A DNA stretch of 64,000 nucleotides from contig CAVRIA010000014.1 of assembly GCA_963721115.1 (NCBI GenBank), positions 1 through 64,000 on the forward strand. The letters run 5' to 3'. The DNA is from CAVRIA01 sp963721115 (GTDB taxonomy: Bacteria > Desulfobacterota > Binatia > HRBIN30 > CADEER01). Made by a program: the position numbers and the translations under genes. The notes beneath the pieces were generated by a model that was not told the DNA's origin, did no database searches, and saw only the letters and a program-made list of their open reading frames with translations. This document shows, piece after piece, positions 37,454 through 46,108 of the stretch; the stretch's first letter is position 1, and each line of letters starts with the position of its first letter.

Positions 37454-39574
37454 TCAACGCGCGTTGGCGCGCTGGGCGAGCAGGGCTGCGAGGGCGCGGC
37501 GCGCCGCGGCCGGCGCGACGGCGCTCGATCGGGCCGCCGCCGCACCTTGCGCCGGCGGAATGAGGACCGTGAAGTCTCCCGCGTACTGGACGAAGTCGCA
37601 GCCGTCGATCAGGAAGGGCGACGTCGTCGGGCTGATGGTGAGGCTGCCGCCGTCCGCACCGAGGTCGATCGTACCGGCGAGAGGGGTCAGATCCGTGATG
37701 TTTCCATTGTCGTCGATGTTGGTGAACCACCCGAAGATGTCGGCTGATCTGGCCGACGTCACCACCCCGGCGATGAACGTGAGGCGAGACATGTCCGGGT
37801 TCAACGAGGCCACCAACCCGATGACCACGATTGGGGCCGCGGGCGTCGGCGTGACTCCGGGAGTGGGAGCCACATCCGGGGTCGACGCGGCGAACGCCGC
37901 CTCCAGCATTGCGTCGCCGCAATCGGGGTTCCAGCGTCCCTGGAAGTCGCACACCGGGCTATTCGGGTCCGCCGTGTCGTCGAAGAAGTCGAAGGGGCAG
38001 GCGGTGGCCGGGGTCGCCGTGGCGGTCGGTGGCGTGGTGTCGGGCGTCGGCGTGCTCTCGGGCACTGGCGTGCCGGTCGGCGTCGCCGTGCTGCCCGGCG
38101 GCGCGCAGCCCGACAGCGCATTGCCGACCGCGGCGATCAGCTCGTTGATGGACACCTCGCCGTCCCCGTTGGCGTCGATCGCCGGACACTCGCTGACCGG
38201 CAGCTCGCCGAGCGGGATGCGCACCGCGCGCACCAGCTCGTCGATGGTCACCTCGCCGTTGCCGTCGCAGTCACCGATACAGGTCGGAGCGGCCGCCAGT
38301 GCGTGCGCCGAGTCGCTCGCCGCGCTCGTGGCCGCGGCCGCCGCGGATGCGACTGCAACGCCAACGTCGCCGCGCACCCCCGTGGTCGCCGTCGAGCTCG
38401 CCGCGGAGACCGAACAGCCGTCCAAGCCGGCGTTCACGCCGGAAACGACCTCGTTGATCGACACCTCGCCATCCTGGTTCGTGTCGGCCGCCGCACATGC
38501 GCTGATCGGGATCTCGGCCAGGGCGATGCGGACGGCGTCGACCAGCTCCTCGATGGTCACCTCGCCGTCGCCGTTGCAGTCGCCCGCACAGGCCGGAGCC
38601 GCCGTCCGCTGCCATCCCATGTCCTCGAAGACCGGCAGGGTCAGGCCGACGTCGTGAGTCGGCACGGTCAGAAAGGGCGCCATCAGCTGGCCCGGGGAAA
38701 CGGAGGTGTCGAAGTGCACGACCGAGGAGCCCACGACGACCGGATCCGGAGCGTACATGTTCACGTGCCCGCGCGAGTCCGCTCCCGAGAACAAGCTACT
38801 GGCAGCGCCGCTGACGTTCGGCCCGTCCCAGCGCAGGAGGCCGGTGGCGATGATCGCCTCGCGCCTCTGGGCATCCGTCAGGTCGGGAAAGAGCTCTCCC
38901 GTGAGGTTGTCCTCCAAGTGGAGCATGAACACGTCGTCGACACCGAAGGCGCGCCGGCCCGTCTGCACGTCCACCGTCGTCGAGAAGCCGAGCCCGTGCC
39001 CGAGCTCGTGCAGCACCACCGTGACCAGATCCGTCTGCCCCCCGGACGCGGCGCCGTCCAGCCCGAGGTACCAGCTGCCCGGGAAGGGGCACGTGGTGCC
39101 GAAGGCGCTATTGAACGTGGCCGTGATGTCGTCCTGACCGGGGTCGAGGTCCATGCCGGCGAACATGTCGGCGAGCGCGCCGGAGTACATGACATCGGCG
39201 AGCGGCGCGCCGATGAAGTTGCGAAAGCCGGAGTCCGGCCCGGCCTGCCCCAGCACCGCCCTCATGGAATCGCAGATCAGCGGATCGAACGTCGCCCCGA
39301 TGCGTATCTCCACGTCGCTGCGCAGCAGGCCGCCCCAGATGTCGGCGGCGTACTGAAAGGCGTTCAACCGCTGCTCGCCGAGGGTCGTTCCGCCGTTGCC
39401 CCCGACCGGGAGAACCGGAGTGGGGTCGTTGAATCCCTCCCCCGCCCCGTCGCGGTCGATCACGCGCAGGGTCGCCGCCGAAACGGGGTGAATCCCTGCC
39501 GACGCCAGGGCGAGCACCACGCCGAGGGCAACCGCGCAGCGGCGCCCGTGTGCCCGCTCAGCGGTCCGCGTCAT
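37454..39574 (-). CDS. Secreted zinc metalloprotease with dockerin repeats
   Basis: A 706-residue exported protein. It has a signal peptide (ALGVVLALASAGIHPVSA), then a protease domain with HELGHGLGF (HExxHxxG zinc motif, metzincin-like) and GQLMAPFLTVPTHDVGLTLPVFEDMGW. Four dockerin-like EF-hand repeats follow in two pairs (CAGDCNGDGEVTIEELVDAV, AADTNQDGEVSINEVVSGVN, CIGDCDGNGEVTIDELVRAV, AIDANGDGEVSINELIAAVG), with Ala and Thr/Pro-rich linkers. The last 150 residues are a beta-rich domain. A secreted hypothetical protein gene precedes it with a 17-bp overlap. No frameshift is present. Confidence 0.85.
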   Translation of the reverse strand: MTRTAERAHGRRCAVALGVVLALASAGIHPVSAATLRVIDRDGAGEGFNDPTPVLPVGGNGGTTLGEQRLNAFQYAADIWGGLLRSDVEIRIGATFDPLICDSMRAVLGQAGPDSGFRNFIGAPLADVMYSGALADMFAGMDLDPGQDDITATFNSAFGTTCPFPGSWYLGLDGAASGGQTDLVTVVLHELGHGLGFSTTVDVQTGRRAFGVDDVFMLHLEDNLTGELFPDLTDAQRREAIIATGLLRWDGPNVSGAASSLFSGADSRGHVNMYAPDPVVVGSSVVHFDTSVSPGQLMAPFLTVPTHDVGLTLPVFEDMGWQRTAAPACAGDCNGDGEVTIEELVDAVRIALAEIPISACAAADTNQDGEVSINEVVSGVNAGLDGCSVSAASSTATTGVRGDVGVAVASAAAAATSAASDSAHALAAAPTCIGDCDGNGEVTIDELVRAVRIPLGELPVSECPAIDANGDGEVSINELIAAVGNALSGCAPPGSTATPTGTPVPESTPTPDTTPPTATATPATACPFDFFDDTADPNSPVCDFQGRWNPDCGDAMLEAAFAASTPDVAPTPGVTPTPAAPIVVIGLVASLNPDMSRLTFIAGVVTSARSADIFGWFTNIDDNGNITDLTPLAGTIDLGADGGSLTISPTTSPFLIDGCDFVQYAGDFTVLIPPAQGAAAARSSAVAPAAARRALAALLAQRANAR

Positions 39575-39998
39575 ACACAGGTCCCGTACAGCGCGCCGAC
39601 AGCGCGCCGCCGGGCTTCACCTTCTCGATCACGGTAAACCGCTGGCCGCGCAGGTCGATCTTCGTACCCCCGGCCGCGGTATCTCCGGAAACCTCGTCGA
39701 CCGCCGCGCTGCGGCCGGCGGGAAGGACCGCGGGCGCCAGGTCGCGGGCCATCTCGGGCGGAGGCACCGCGAAGGAGCCGGTCTCGGGATCGCGGTAGAT
39801 CAGCATCCCGCCGGCACCCGGCGCGGGGACCTCGCCGCGCCGCTGCAGCAGGTGCGGGCCACACTGCGTCGCGCCGCCGCGCGGTTGGTCCTGCCCGGCC
39901 ATCGCACCGGCGGCAGCCAGGATCGACGCCGCGACCAGGGCGGCGGCCAGCGGCACCGTTGGCCCGATACCTCGACCTCGCTTCAGCCGCTGTCTCAT
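39558..39998 (-). CDS. Hypothetical secreted protein
   Basis: 146 residues with a signal peptide (VPLAAALVAASILAAAGAMAG). The start at 39998 has a GAAGGTGG site upstream. The mature part has GGMLIYRDPETGSFAVPPPE, near the middle, and ends RFTVIEKVKPGGALSARCTG. A conserved Cys lies near each end of the mature part. It overlaps the protease gene start by 17 bp, so the two are probably co-translated. No domain recognised; a chaperone or inhibitor of the protease is a guess from position only. Confidence 0.6.
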   Translation of the reverse strand: MRQRLKRGRGIGPTVPLAAALVAASILAAAGAMAGQDQPRGGATQCGPHLLQRRGEVPAPGAGGMLIYRDPETGSFAVPPPEMARDLAPAVLPAGRSAAVDEVSGDTAAGGTKIDLRGQRFTVIEKVKPGGALSARCTGPVYDADR

Positions 39999-40160
39999 GC
40001 CGACCACCTTCTACCTAGCTCATCGGGGCGGCCAACCTATGCCCCGAGTTCCGGCGAGTCAATTCAATCCTCTGCGCCCATGTGTTGCCAGCGGAGATGC
40101 AGCAAACACGCATTTTGCGACGACGGGCCAGCCAAGGAATTTCCGATGCGGCCCGAATTC

Positions 40161-40238
40161 GTCATCCCGCGCGAGCGGGAATCCAGGGCGTCGCCCCGCC
40201 ACCGCGCCGCACGATGCCCGCTTTCGCGGGCATGACGG
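40161..40238. repeat. CCCGCGAAAGCGGG MITE-like element, copy B
   Basis: GTCATCCCGCGCGAGCGGGAATCCAGGG and the inverted CCCGCTTTCGCGGGCATGAC bound a 78-bp copy of the element seen at 28069. It sits in the 718-bp gene-free gap 39999-40716 together with the next two features. The rest of that gap shows no supportable gene. Confidence 0.75.
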
Positions 40239-40330
40239 TTGTTGTTGGGCCGCTCGAGTGGATCGTTGGGCAAGGGGACGCCCGCACCACGACAACAGCC
40301 AGGCACAGCCCATCGGCACCAGCAGCTCTA

Positions 40331-40412
40331 TTGTGGTGCGGGCCTCCGGCCTGCAAAGCGGCCCAACGGGCCGCTCCCACCCCCCCGTGCAGGCGGGACG
40401 CCCGCACCACAA
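40331..40412. repeat. TTGTGGTGCGGGC inverted-repeat element, single copy 2
   Basis: An 82-bp copy with perfect 13-bp ends TTGTGGTGCGGGC/GCCCGCACCACAA, in the same orientation as the copy at 37360. A half-copy end (GGGACGCCCGCACCACGAC) lies at about 40275-40293. Confidence 0.75.
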
Positions 40413-40589
40413 TAGGGGCCGGTAGCGGCGAGCGCGAGGACGAATGCGCGTACCGAAACCGAGGCGAATCGAGGGAGAAAAGGGGGCGGGCCGCCCCGGA
40501 CAGTGGGCGACCCGCCAGCTGGAAGGGGGGAACAAGGAGGAAATCCAGCTGTCTGGTTTATACAACAAAAGCGACTGTCTGAATAGCCC

Positions 40590-40621
40590 GGGAAACCCCT
40601 TACTTACGCAGGGATTTCCCC
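40590..40621. promoter_or_regulatory. GGGAAA-type motifs, second cluster
   Basis: GGGAAACCCC (40590-40599) and GGGATTTCCCC (40611-40621, the inverse of GGGGAAATCCC) are spaced 11 bp apart and resemble the motifs upstream of the dockerin gene at 2702. They lie 95 bp beyond the 3' end of the lipase-like dockerin gene. There is no gene immediately downstream in either direction, so the target is unclear. Confidence 0.3.
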
Positions 40622-40716
40622 GTACTATTCATTGACCCGATCGGCTCGGGCCGGGTTCGTCCCCGTGCTCGCCCCGCTAGAGATCGCCACGCCCGCGACC
40701 GCCTTGCCGGACCGTA

Positions 40717-42735
40717 TCACGGAGCGGCTGGATCGATGATCTCGGTGCCGTTGCTGGCCAGAAACGACACCGCCTGCAGTCTCACGTCGGCGCGGCTGAG
40801 AATGCCGTGCCCGCCCGGCGGGTCGAATCGCCACAGAGCGGAGACCCCGAGCGGGTCGCTCATCGGCATCTGCGCCGGCAAGCCGCCCGCCGCCGCGAGG
40901 TCCTCGGTGCTCTGATTGCTCACCAGGGCGTCGCCGATTCCCTCCTGGATCAGGACGCGGCGGGCCGCGTAGCCGGACAGCGGATCGAGGCGCCAGCGGC
41001 GCGCGTAGTTGAGCCCGTCGGCGGGATCGAGGCCCTGCTGTCCGAGCTCGAGCATGCGCTGCAGGAACACCTCGAACTCGGGGCTGGCGGCGTCCAGCCC
41101 AGCGTGCATGGCGAGGAACGCCGAGAAGATCGGCCGCGTCCCGGGGTTGTCGCCGAGGAAGGCGACGCGGCCACCAGCGACGTTGAGCACCGCGACGTCC
41201 ACCGCCTGCTCGAGGGCGACGAACGTCGCGCCCAGGATGCCGCCCAGCGACTGCCCCAGGTAGCCGATGTCGGTCGGGTCGACGTCGTCCACCCCGTCGT
41301 CGTCGACGTCGATGCCCGCCTCGATCGCGCGCACCAGAGCCATCTGGTCGGCGTGTGTCTGGCGAAAGATGTCGCGCGACTGCAACGGCGTCGCCGTCAG
41401 CAGCTCCGACGGGCTGCCGCGCCGCCCGTGCGCCACGGCGGAGATGGCGATGCCGGCTCTGCCCCCGCGGGCCAAGTCGGGTCCGAGGTCGAGGGCGAAC
41501 GAGTTGTCGCCGCCGAAACCGTGCTGGAGGATGACGACCGGATACGGCGGATCGCCCCGCGGGATCGTCAACAGGAAGTCGAGCTGCGCGTCCTGTGCGG
41601 CCGCGGCGCCACTCACCTTGGCGGGATCGAAGAGCCCGTCCGGGCCGCGGAAGTCGGGAGAGCGGAGGAGGCCGTGCGCGACCAGGCGCACCTCCGGGTG
41701 GTCGGCGAGGAACCGGGCGAACGGCGGGTCGTCAGGACCGAAGACGCCGATGGCGAGATCGTCGTCGGGATCCGGGTCCTCGAAGGAGACGGTGAACGGA
41801 TCGACGGCGGTGCGCGCCAGCAGCAGGTCGCGGATCGCCAGCAGATCGTCCTCGATCGGCTGGGTCGGGAACGACAGCGACAGCGCCACTTCCGAGCGCG
41901 GCACGCCGCGCCGCTGCGCCTCGGCCAGCGCGCCTTCCAGGTCCAGCCCGCCGTCCGCGCGCTCGAAGAAGAGCACGCTGTCCGACGTCACCGTGGCCGG
42001 GTCGACGGGCGCCGACAGCGCGATGCGAACCGGCGCCGTGGTGCTGAACCCGTGCACCGTCTCCAGATCGTCGGCCGTCTGGCGCAGAACCTGTCGCGCC
42101 GTCGCCAGCTCCGCCGTGTCCGCCACGCCGCGCAGGGCAAAGCGGTCGGGGACGTGAACCGTGCCGTCGGCGCGCGCCAGGCGGGCGTCCGGGTACGGAT
42201 TCCCCGCCGCTTCCGGGTCGGCGTCGTAGAGAGCGACCGGGCCGCCGGTGTCGGGTGTATCGATTCCCGCCAGGGCTCGAAAATCGCCGTCGGCTTGCAG
42301 GGAGCGCCCGGCCGCGTCGCGAACCCGGCCGGTGAGGACCAGGGCGTAGGTGCGCGAGCCGAGCAGCGCCTCGGCGGGGCTGATGGCCAGCGCGTGTCCC
42401 TCCTCGGTCAGCGAGGCGACGAAATCGACGGAGTCGAAGGGGCATCCGTCCAGTGCCGCCTTCACCGCGCGAACGAGCTCGTCGATCGTCACCACCGAGT
42501 CGCCGTTGCGGTCGAAGGCCATGCACGTCGGCGCAGCGTCCGCGCCGGCGGCGGGACGGAGGCCGAGCGAGAGATCGACACCGGTGATCAGCTCGTCGAT
42601 GGTCACCGTGCCGTTGCCGTCGCAGTCGCCCGGGCACAGACCGCCCTGGGTGAGCACCGGCGCCGCGCCCAGCAGCGTCACCAGCCCGCAGGCGCCGAGC
42701 CATGCCGCCAGGCGCCCTCGATTGCTCCGCAGCAT
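40717..42735 (-). CDS. Secreted dockerin-repeat alpha/beta hydrolase (lipase-like)
   Basis: A 672-residue exported protein. The signal peptide (AAWLGACGLVTLLGAAPVLT) leads directly to two dockerin-like repeats (CPGDCDGNGTVTIDELITGV, AFDRNGDSVVTIDELVRAVK). Next comes a region like the bacterial virulence-factor lipase N-terminal domain, then an alpha/beta hydrolase domain with oxyanion loop VVILQHGFGGDN, nucleophile elbow GYLGQSLGGILGATFV and late PPGGHGILSRADV (catalytic His). Between them is DPDPDDDLAIGVFGPDDPP. It is likely an extracellular esterase/lipase. The frame is intact. It is divergent from rph across 169 bp. Confidence 0.85.
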   Translation of the reverse strand: MLRSNRGRLAAWLGACGLVTLLGAAPVLTQGGLCPGDCDGNGTVTIDELITGVDLSLGLRPAAGADAAPTCMAFDRNGDSVVTIDELVRAVKAALDGCPFDSVDFVASLTEEGHALAISPAEALLGSRTYALVLTGRVRDAAGRSLQADGDFRALAGIDTPDTGGPVALYDADPEAAGNPYPDARLARADGTVHVPDRFALRGVADTAELATARQVLRQTADDLETVHGFSTTAPVRIALSAPVDPATVTSDSVLFFERADGGLDLEGALAEAQRRGVPRSEVALSLSFPTQPIEDDLLAIRDLLLARTAVDPFTVSFEDPDPDDDLAIGVFGPDDPPFARFLADHPEVRLVAHGLLRSPDFRGPDGLFDPAKVSGAAAAQDAQLDFLLTIPRGDPPYPVVILQHGFGGDNSFALDLGPDLARGGRAGIAISAVAHGRRGSPSELLTATPLQSRDIFRQTHADQMALVRAIEAGIDVDDDGVDDVDPTDIGYLGQSLGGILGATFVALEQAVDVAVLNVAGGRVAFLGDNPGTRPIFSAFLAMHAGLDAASPEFEVFLQRMLELGQQGLDPADGLNYARRWRLDPLSGYAARRVLIQEGIGDALVSNQSTEDLAAAGGLPAQMPMSDPLGVSALWRFDPPGGHGILSRADVRLQAVSFLASNGTEIIDPAAP

Positions 42736-42904
42736 CGTGATTCCTTCCCGGGATCCCCGTTCGAGACCCTGGTAGACCCGGCACGCCCGTCACGTCAACC
42801 GACTCGCGGCTTTGCACGGAAAGTCTCTTCCGATCCAGGCCTTTGCCTCGCCTTGCCGCCCGTCCGATTGAGTCCGCACCGCGGCGACTGGTAAAGCACG
42901 GGGC

Positions 42905-43627
42905 ATGGGCAAGCGCAGCGACGGACGGGAGGCGACCGAGCTCCGGCCAGTTTCCATCACCCCCGGCTTCATTCGCCATGCCGATGGCTCCGTGCTGGTG
43001 GAGATGGGGGCGACCCGGGTCATCTGTACCGCCAGCACCGAGGAGACCGTACCGCAGTTCCTGCGCGACACGGGGCGCGGTTGGGTCACGGCGGAGTACG
43101 GCATGTTGCCGGGCTCCAGCCCGACCCGCATTCCGCGCGAAGCGACCCGCGGTCGCATCGGCGGCCGCACGCAGGAAATCCAGCGGCTCATCGGCCGCAG
43201 CCTGCGCGCGGTCGTCGACCTCGACACGCTCGGTCCGCGCACGATCTGGCTGGACTGCGACGTCATCCAGGCGGACGGCGGAACGCGCACCGCGTCGATC
43301 ACCGGCGGCTACGTCGCACTGGCGCTGGCGATCCGCCGCCTGCGCGAGCGCGGCACGCTGGCCAAGAATCCGCTGCGCACGTCGGTGGCCGCCGTCAGCG
43401 TCGGCGTCGTCGGCGGAGACGTGCTGCTCGACCTCTGCTACGAAGAGGACAGTCGGGCGGCGGTGGACATGAACCTGGTGATGACCGGGGACGGCCAGTT
43501 CGTCGAGATCCAGGGAACCGCCGAGGCGCGGCCGTTCACCGCCGCGCAGCTGGCGCGCATGACCGAGGTCGGCGGCGCCGCCATCGCCGATCTGATCAAA
43601 CGCCAGGCCGCCGCACTGGCACCATGA
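42905..43627 (+). CDS. rph: Ribonuclease PH
   Basis: 240 residues; a phosphorolytic 3'-5' exoribonuclease acting on tRNA precursors. The family start RSDGREATELRPVSITPGF, the catalytic/phosphate site GRGWVTAEYGMLPGSS, QEIQRLIGRSLRA and DCDVIQADGGTRTASITGGY are present. It overlaps the next gene by ATGA. No frame problems. Confidence 0.97.
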   Translation: MGKRSDGREATELRPVSITPGFIRHADGSVLVEMGATRVICTASTEETVPQFLRDTGRGWVTAEYGMLPGSSPTRIPREATRGRIGGRTQEIQRLIGRSLRAVVDLDTLGPRTIWLDCDVIQADGGTRTASITGGYVALALAIRRLRERGTLAKNPLRTSVAAVSVGVVGGDVLLDLCYEEDSRAAVDMNLVMTGDGQFVEIQGTAEARPFTAAQLARMTEVGGAAIADLIKRQAAALAP

Positions 43628-44232
43628 GCGCCGCACGGCTGGTCGTCGCCAGCCGCAACCGGGGCAAGGTGGGCGAGCTTCGCCTCCTTCTGCGCGGCGC
43701 GCCGGTCGAGATCCTCGACATCAACGCCCACCCCTCCGCGCCCGTGGTCGCCGAGGAGGGCGACACGTACCTCGAGAACGCGCGTGCCAAGGCGCACGCC
43801 GTGGCGCGCTTCACCGGCCTGCCGGCGCTGGCGGATGACTCCGGTCTCGAGGTCGACGCGCTCGGCGGCGCTCCGGGAGTCCGCTCGGCGCGCTTTGCCG
43901 GCGAAGCCGCGACCGACGCCGACAACGTGTCCCTTTTGCTCGGGCGCCTGAGCGGCGTCCCCGAGCCGCGGCGCACGGCGCGCTTTCGCTGCGTGCTCGT
44001 CGTGGCCCGGCCCGACGGTGCCGAGCTGGTGGCCGAAGGCACCTGCGAGGGGCGCATCGCCGACGCGCCGAGCGGCGCGTCGGGATTCGGCTACGATCCC
44101 GTCTTCTACTACCCGCCGGCCGGTCAGACCTTCGCCGAGATGGGCGGCGCCGACAAGGATCGCGTCAGCCACCGCGCCGACGCCTGCCGCCGCCTCGCCG
44201 AATCTCTCCCATCCTTCCTACTCTCCCCCTGA
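43624..44232 (+). CDS. rdgB: XTP/dITP diphosphatase (non-canonical purine NTPase)
   Basis: A 202-residue HAM1/RdgB house-cleaning enzyme. It opens LVVASRNRGKVGELRLLLRG. The substrate and metal site read TYLENARAKAHAVARFTGLP, ALADDSGLEVDALGGAPGVRS and SGFGYDPVFYYPPAGQTFAEM. It is co-transcribed with rph through a 4-bp overlap, a very common pairing. tRNA genes follow. Confidence 0.97.
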   Translation: MSAARLVVASRNRGKVGELRLLLRGAPVEILDINAHPSAPVVAEEGDTYLENARAKAHAVARFTGLPALADDSGLEVDALGGAPGVRSARFAGEAATDADNVSLLLGRLSGVPEPRRTARFRCVLVVARPDGAELVAEGTCEGRIADAPSGASGFGYDPVFYYPPAGQTFAEMGGADKDRVSHRADACRRLAESLPSFLLSP

Positions 44233-44245
44233 CGCACTCGCCCAC

Positions 44246-44298
44246 CCACCGGCTCACCGGCTCACCGGCTCACCGGGCCTCGGCACACCGGGCCTCGG
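44246..44298. repeat. GGCTCACCG short tandem repeat
   Basis: Three 9-bp GGCTCACCG units are followed by two copies of CACCGGGCCTCGG, between rdgB and tRNA-Pro. Single orientation, no hairpin partner. Confidence 0.55.
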
Positions 44299-44340
44299 TT
44301 TGATTTCGCCCAGGCGCTCCACTACCCTCCGGCGCGCGTG

Positions 44341-44418
44341 CGGGGCGTAGCGCAGCCGGGTTAGCGCACCTGCCTTGGGAGCAGGGGGTCGGCCGTTCGA
44401 ATCGGCTCGCCCCGACCA
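44341..44418 (+). tRNA. tRNA-Pro (TGG)
   Basis: Acceptor CGGGGCG/CGCCCCG, D-arm with AGCGCAGCCGGGTTAGCGC, anticodon stem CCTGC/GCAGG with loop CTTGGGA (anticodon TGG) and T-arm CCGTTCGAATCGG. The 3' CCA is encoded (44416-44418), unlike the other tRNAs here. Confidence 0.95.
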
Positions 44419-44424
44419 GTCGAC

Positions 44425-44464
44425 CGCGAGGAGCGCCCGGCCTGCGCCTGCGGCGCTCCTCGCG
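44425..44464 (+). terminator. Hairpin after tRNA-Pro
   Basis: CGCGAGGAGCGCC and GGCGCTCCTCGCG form a perfect 13-bp stem with a 14-base loop, 7 bp after the tRNA CCA. No T-run follows, so factor-independent termination is likely but not certain. Confidence 0.5.
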
Positions 44465-44533
44465 GCCGCACACCTCCCGCGGCCTCCCCTTCTTTCGCGA
44501 GCCGGCGGGATTCGATAAGGGTTCTCGGCGTCC

Positions 44534-44607
<74 letters not shown>

Positions 44608-44613
44608 TTCCCC

Positions 44614-44722
44614 CTCAGCCTGAGCCTAAGCCCGAGCCTCAGCCTTTGCCTCAGCCTGAATCCGTTCGTATTCTTCGTTCGTATTCGAGGAAGGCTGAGG
44701 CAACGGCTCAGGCTGAGGCTCG
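44614..44722. repeat. AGGCTN tandem-repeat hairpin, copy D
   Basis: A left arm CTCAGCCTGAGCCTAAGCCC and further CAGCC units (44614-44658) faces GAAGGCTGAGGCAACGGCTC, AGGCTGAGGCTCG (44690-44722). In the loop is a second small inverted pair (CGTATTCTTCGTTCGTATTCG). It begins 6 bp after tRNA-Arg. Confidence 0.7.
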
Positions 44723-44843
44723 GGGCACGCACCCACCGCCCGCCCCACTGGATTTGCCCGGCGGTTTTTGATTTATGCTTTCCTCACCGAAGACTAGGCC
44801 CGCATGGCAGCCAACCGCTCCGGATGGCGCGCAGAACCCCCGT

Positions 44844-44916
44844 GGTGAGTGTAGCTCAATGGTAGAGCACTGGACTGTGGCTCCAGGGGTTGAGGGTTCG
44901 AGCCCCTTCACTCACC
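44844..44916 (+). tRNA. tRNA-His (GTG)
   Basis: G-1 (44844) pairs with C73 (44916), a His identity feature, around acceptor GTGAGTG/CACTCAC. D-arm TAGCTCAATGGTAGAGC, anticodon stem CTGGA/TCCAG with loop CTGTGGC (anticodon GTG). No CCA is encoded. Confidence 0.94.
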
Positions 44917-44944
44917 CTTCCTTTTCAAGCAGTCGGCTAGCCGT

Positions 44945-45091
44945 CTAGCCGTCCAAGTCGAAATCGTCCGAGATCTGTCCGAGAGATTTCCGGGAAGCCC
45001 GCTCAGTCCCGAAGAGCTTCGCGGGCTGATTGCTCGGCAGCGTGATTCTCACCGCCACCGCTCGGCCGACGGTGCGCCGAGCCCTGATCTG
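44945..45091 (-). pseudogene. Possible Phd/YefM-type antitoxin remnant
   Basis: Translating the minus strand gives GRAVAVRITLPSNQPAKLFG, then RKSLGQISDDFDLDG and a stop, resembling the C-terminal half of Phd/YefM antitoxins (GxPVARLxP ... GxIxIxDDFD). An in-frame stop lies just upstream, and the N-terminal half is not seen. It follows tRNA-His; no toxin gene is adjacent. Similarity was judged by eye only. Confidence 0.3.
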
Positions 45092-45202
45092 CTGATCAGA
45101 ACTCCCGCCACTCAATGTCACGAAGTGCTCCTTACACGAAGTGCCTTCTCCGTGCGTTTAGTGAACGCTCTACCTATTTGCTCTTGTTGTCCGACATAGC
45201 CG

Positions 45203-45689
45203 ACCATCAGGAGGAAGAGAATTGCGCGCTACTCGCAAAACTTCAGTCTGTCGTGGCTTCATCCAGCAACGCTGGCGCAGCGCGTTCCACCGGCGGCCAA
45301 ATGGTTCCTGAGCCTGCGCCCAACGTGGCCGTTCGTGGATGTCGGGCAGATGTGGCCGTTTTTCGGCGCCATCGGAGTCTTGGCGCTGCTCACGTTGCTG
45401 CGGCCGTCGCGCTGGGCGGCGACGGCGTGGACGTGGCTCTTCGCGGCGTCCCTGGCGGTTCTCGTTGGGCCGTGTGGTGAGAATCACTATCTCGTGATGT
45501 CACTGCCCGCTCTCGCCCTCGCGGTTGGAATCGCGTGCGAGCTCTGTTGGCTCGCTGCCGGTTTCCTCCGCCGCGGACCGCAGACGATATGGTTGCGTAA
45601 ACCGACCTGGCGAGCCCGACCCGATGGAGCAGCGCTACGAACGGTGGGCGACGTCCTCGGTGGGGGTCGTCTATCGTCGGCGCTCCTCG
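45203..45689 (+). pseudogene. Membrane protein C-terminal fragment
   Basis: RYSQNFSLSWLHPATLAQRV leads into two to three hydrophobic segments (WPFFGAIGVLALLTLL, WTWLFAASLAVLVGPCGENHYLVMSLPALALAVGIACEL), the pattern of a polytopic glycosyltransferase-like or GT87-like C-terminus. There is no start codon context, and a stop precedes it at about 45200. After about 45620 the frame changes again (MEQRYERWATSSVGVVYRRR). Treated as a decayed remnant; the family is uncertain. The gap 45690-46108 beyond it holds only CTTCGTG repeats. Confidence 0.45.
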
Positions 45690-45799
45690 GAGTAGCCAGG
45701 CCCACCTGTACGAGGTCGACCGCGTCGCCCCCCTGCAGACGCGCATGCAGTCTCGTCGGCGGGTCGGGCAGGTACAACTAACCTTGCTTCTGACAAAAG

Positions 45800-45952
45800 A
45801 TTTCAACACGAAGGACGCGAAGAGGACGAAGAGCACGAAGAAGAGCTTGAAAAGCCGATCGCATGGAAGGTCACCGCTGATGCGGTTCAGATCTGGATCG
45901 GTCTATTCCCTTCTGTTTCTTGTGCCTCCGTGGCCTTCGTGTTCTTCGTGGT
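45800..45952. repeat. CTTCGTG inverted pair, copies B and C
   Basis: AACACGAAGGACGCGAAGAG and following CACGAAGAAG units (45805-45843) face CCTTCGTGTTCTTCGTGGTG (about 45933-45952) across about 90 bp. The same unit is at 16910. The intervening sequence has no gene. Confidence 0.6.
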
Positions 45953-46108
45953 GAGGATTTCTGTCGATCAAGGCCAATTGAAATCGCGCCTGTCCAGCCC
46001 TGCGACGGGCCCATTTCCGTTCTTACTGTAACTCGGGCGACTCGGCCCTACCGTCCCGGCGGTTCGAGCTGCCTTGCGCAGCTACGCCCGGCTCGAGACG
46101 CTCGTCGA

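Noticed and set aside
40444..40635. 63-residue frame in the repeat-rich gap
   Set aside because: No ribosome site, low-complexity N-terminus, overlaps the GGGAAA motif cluster.
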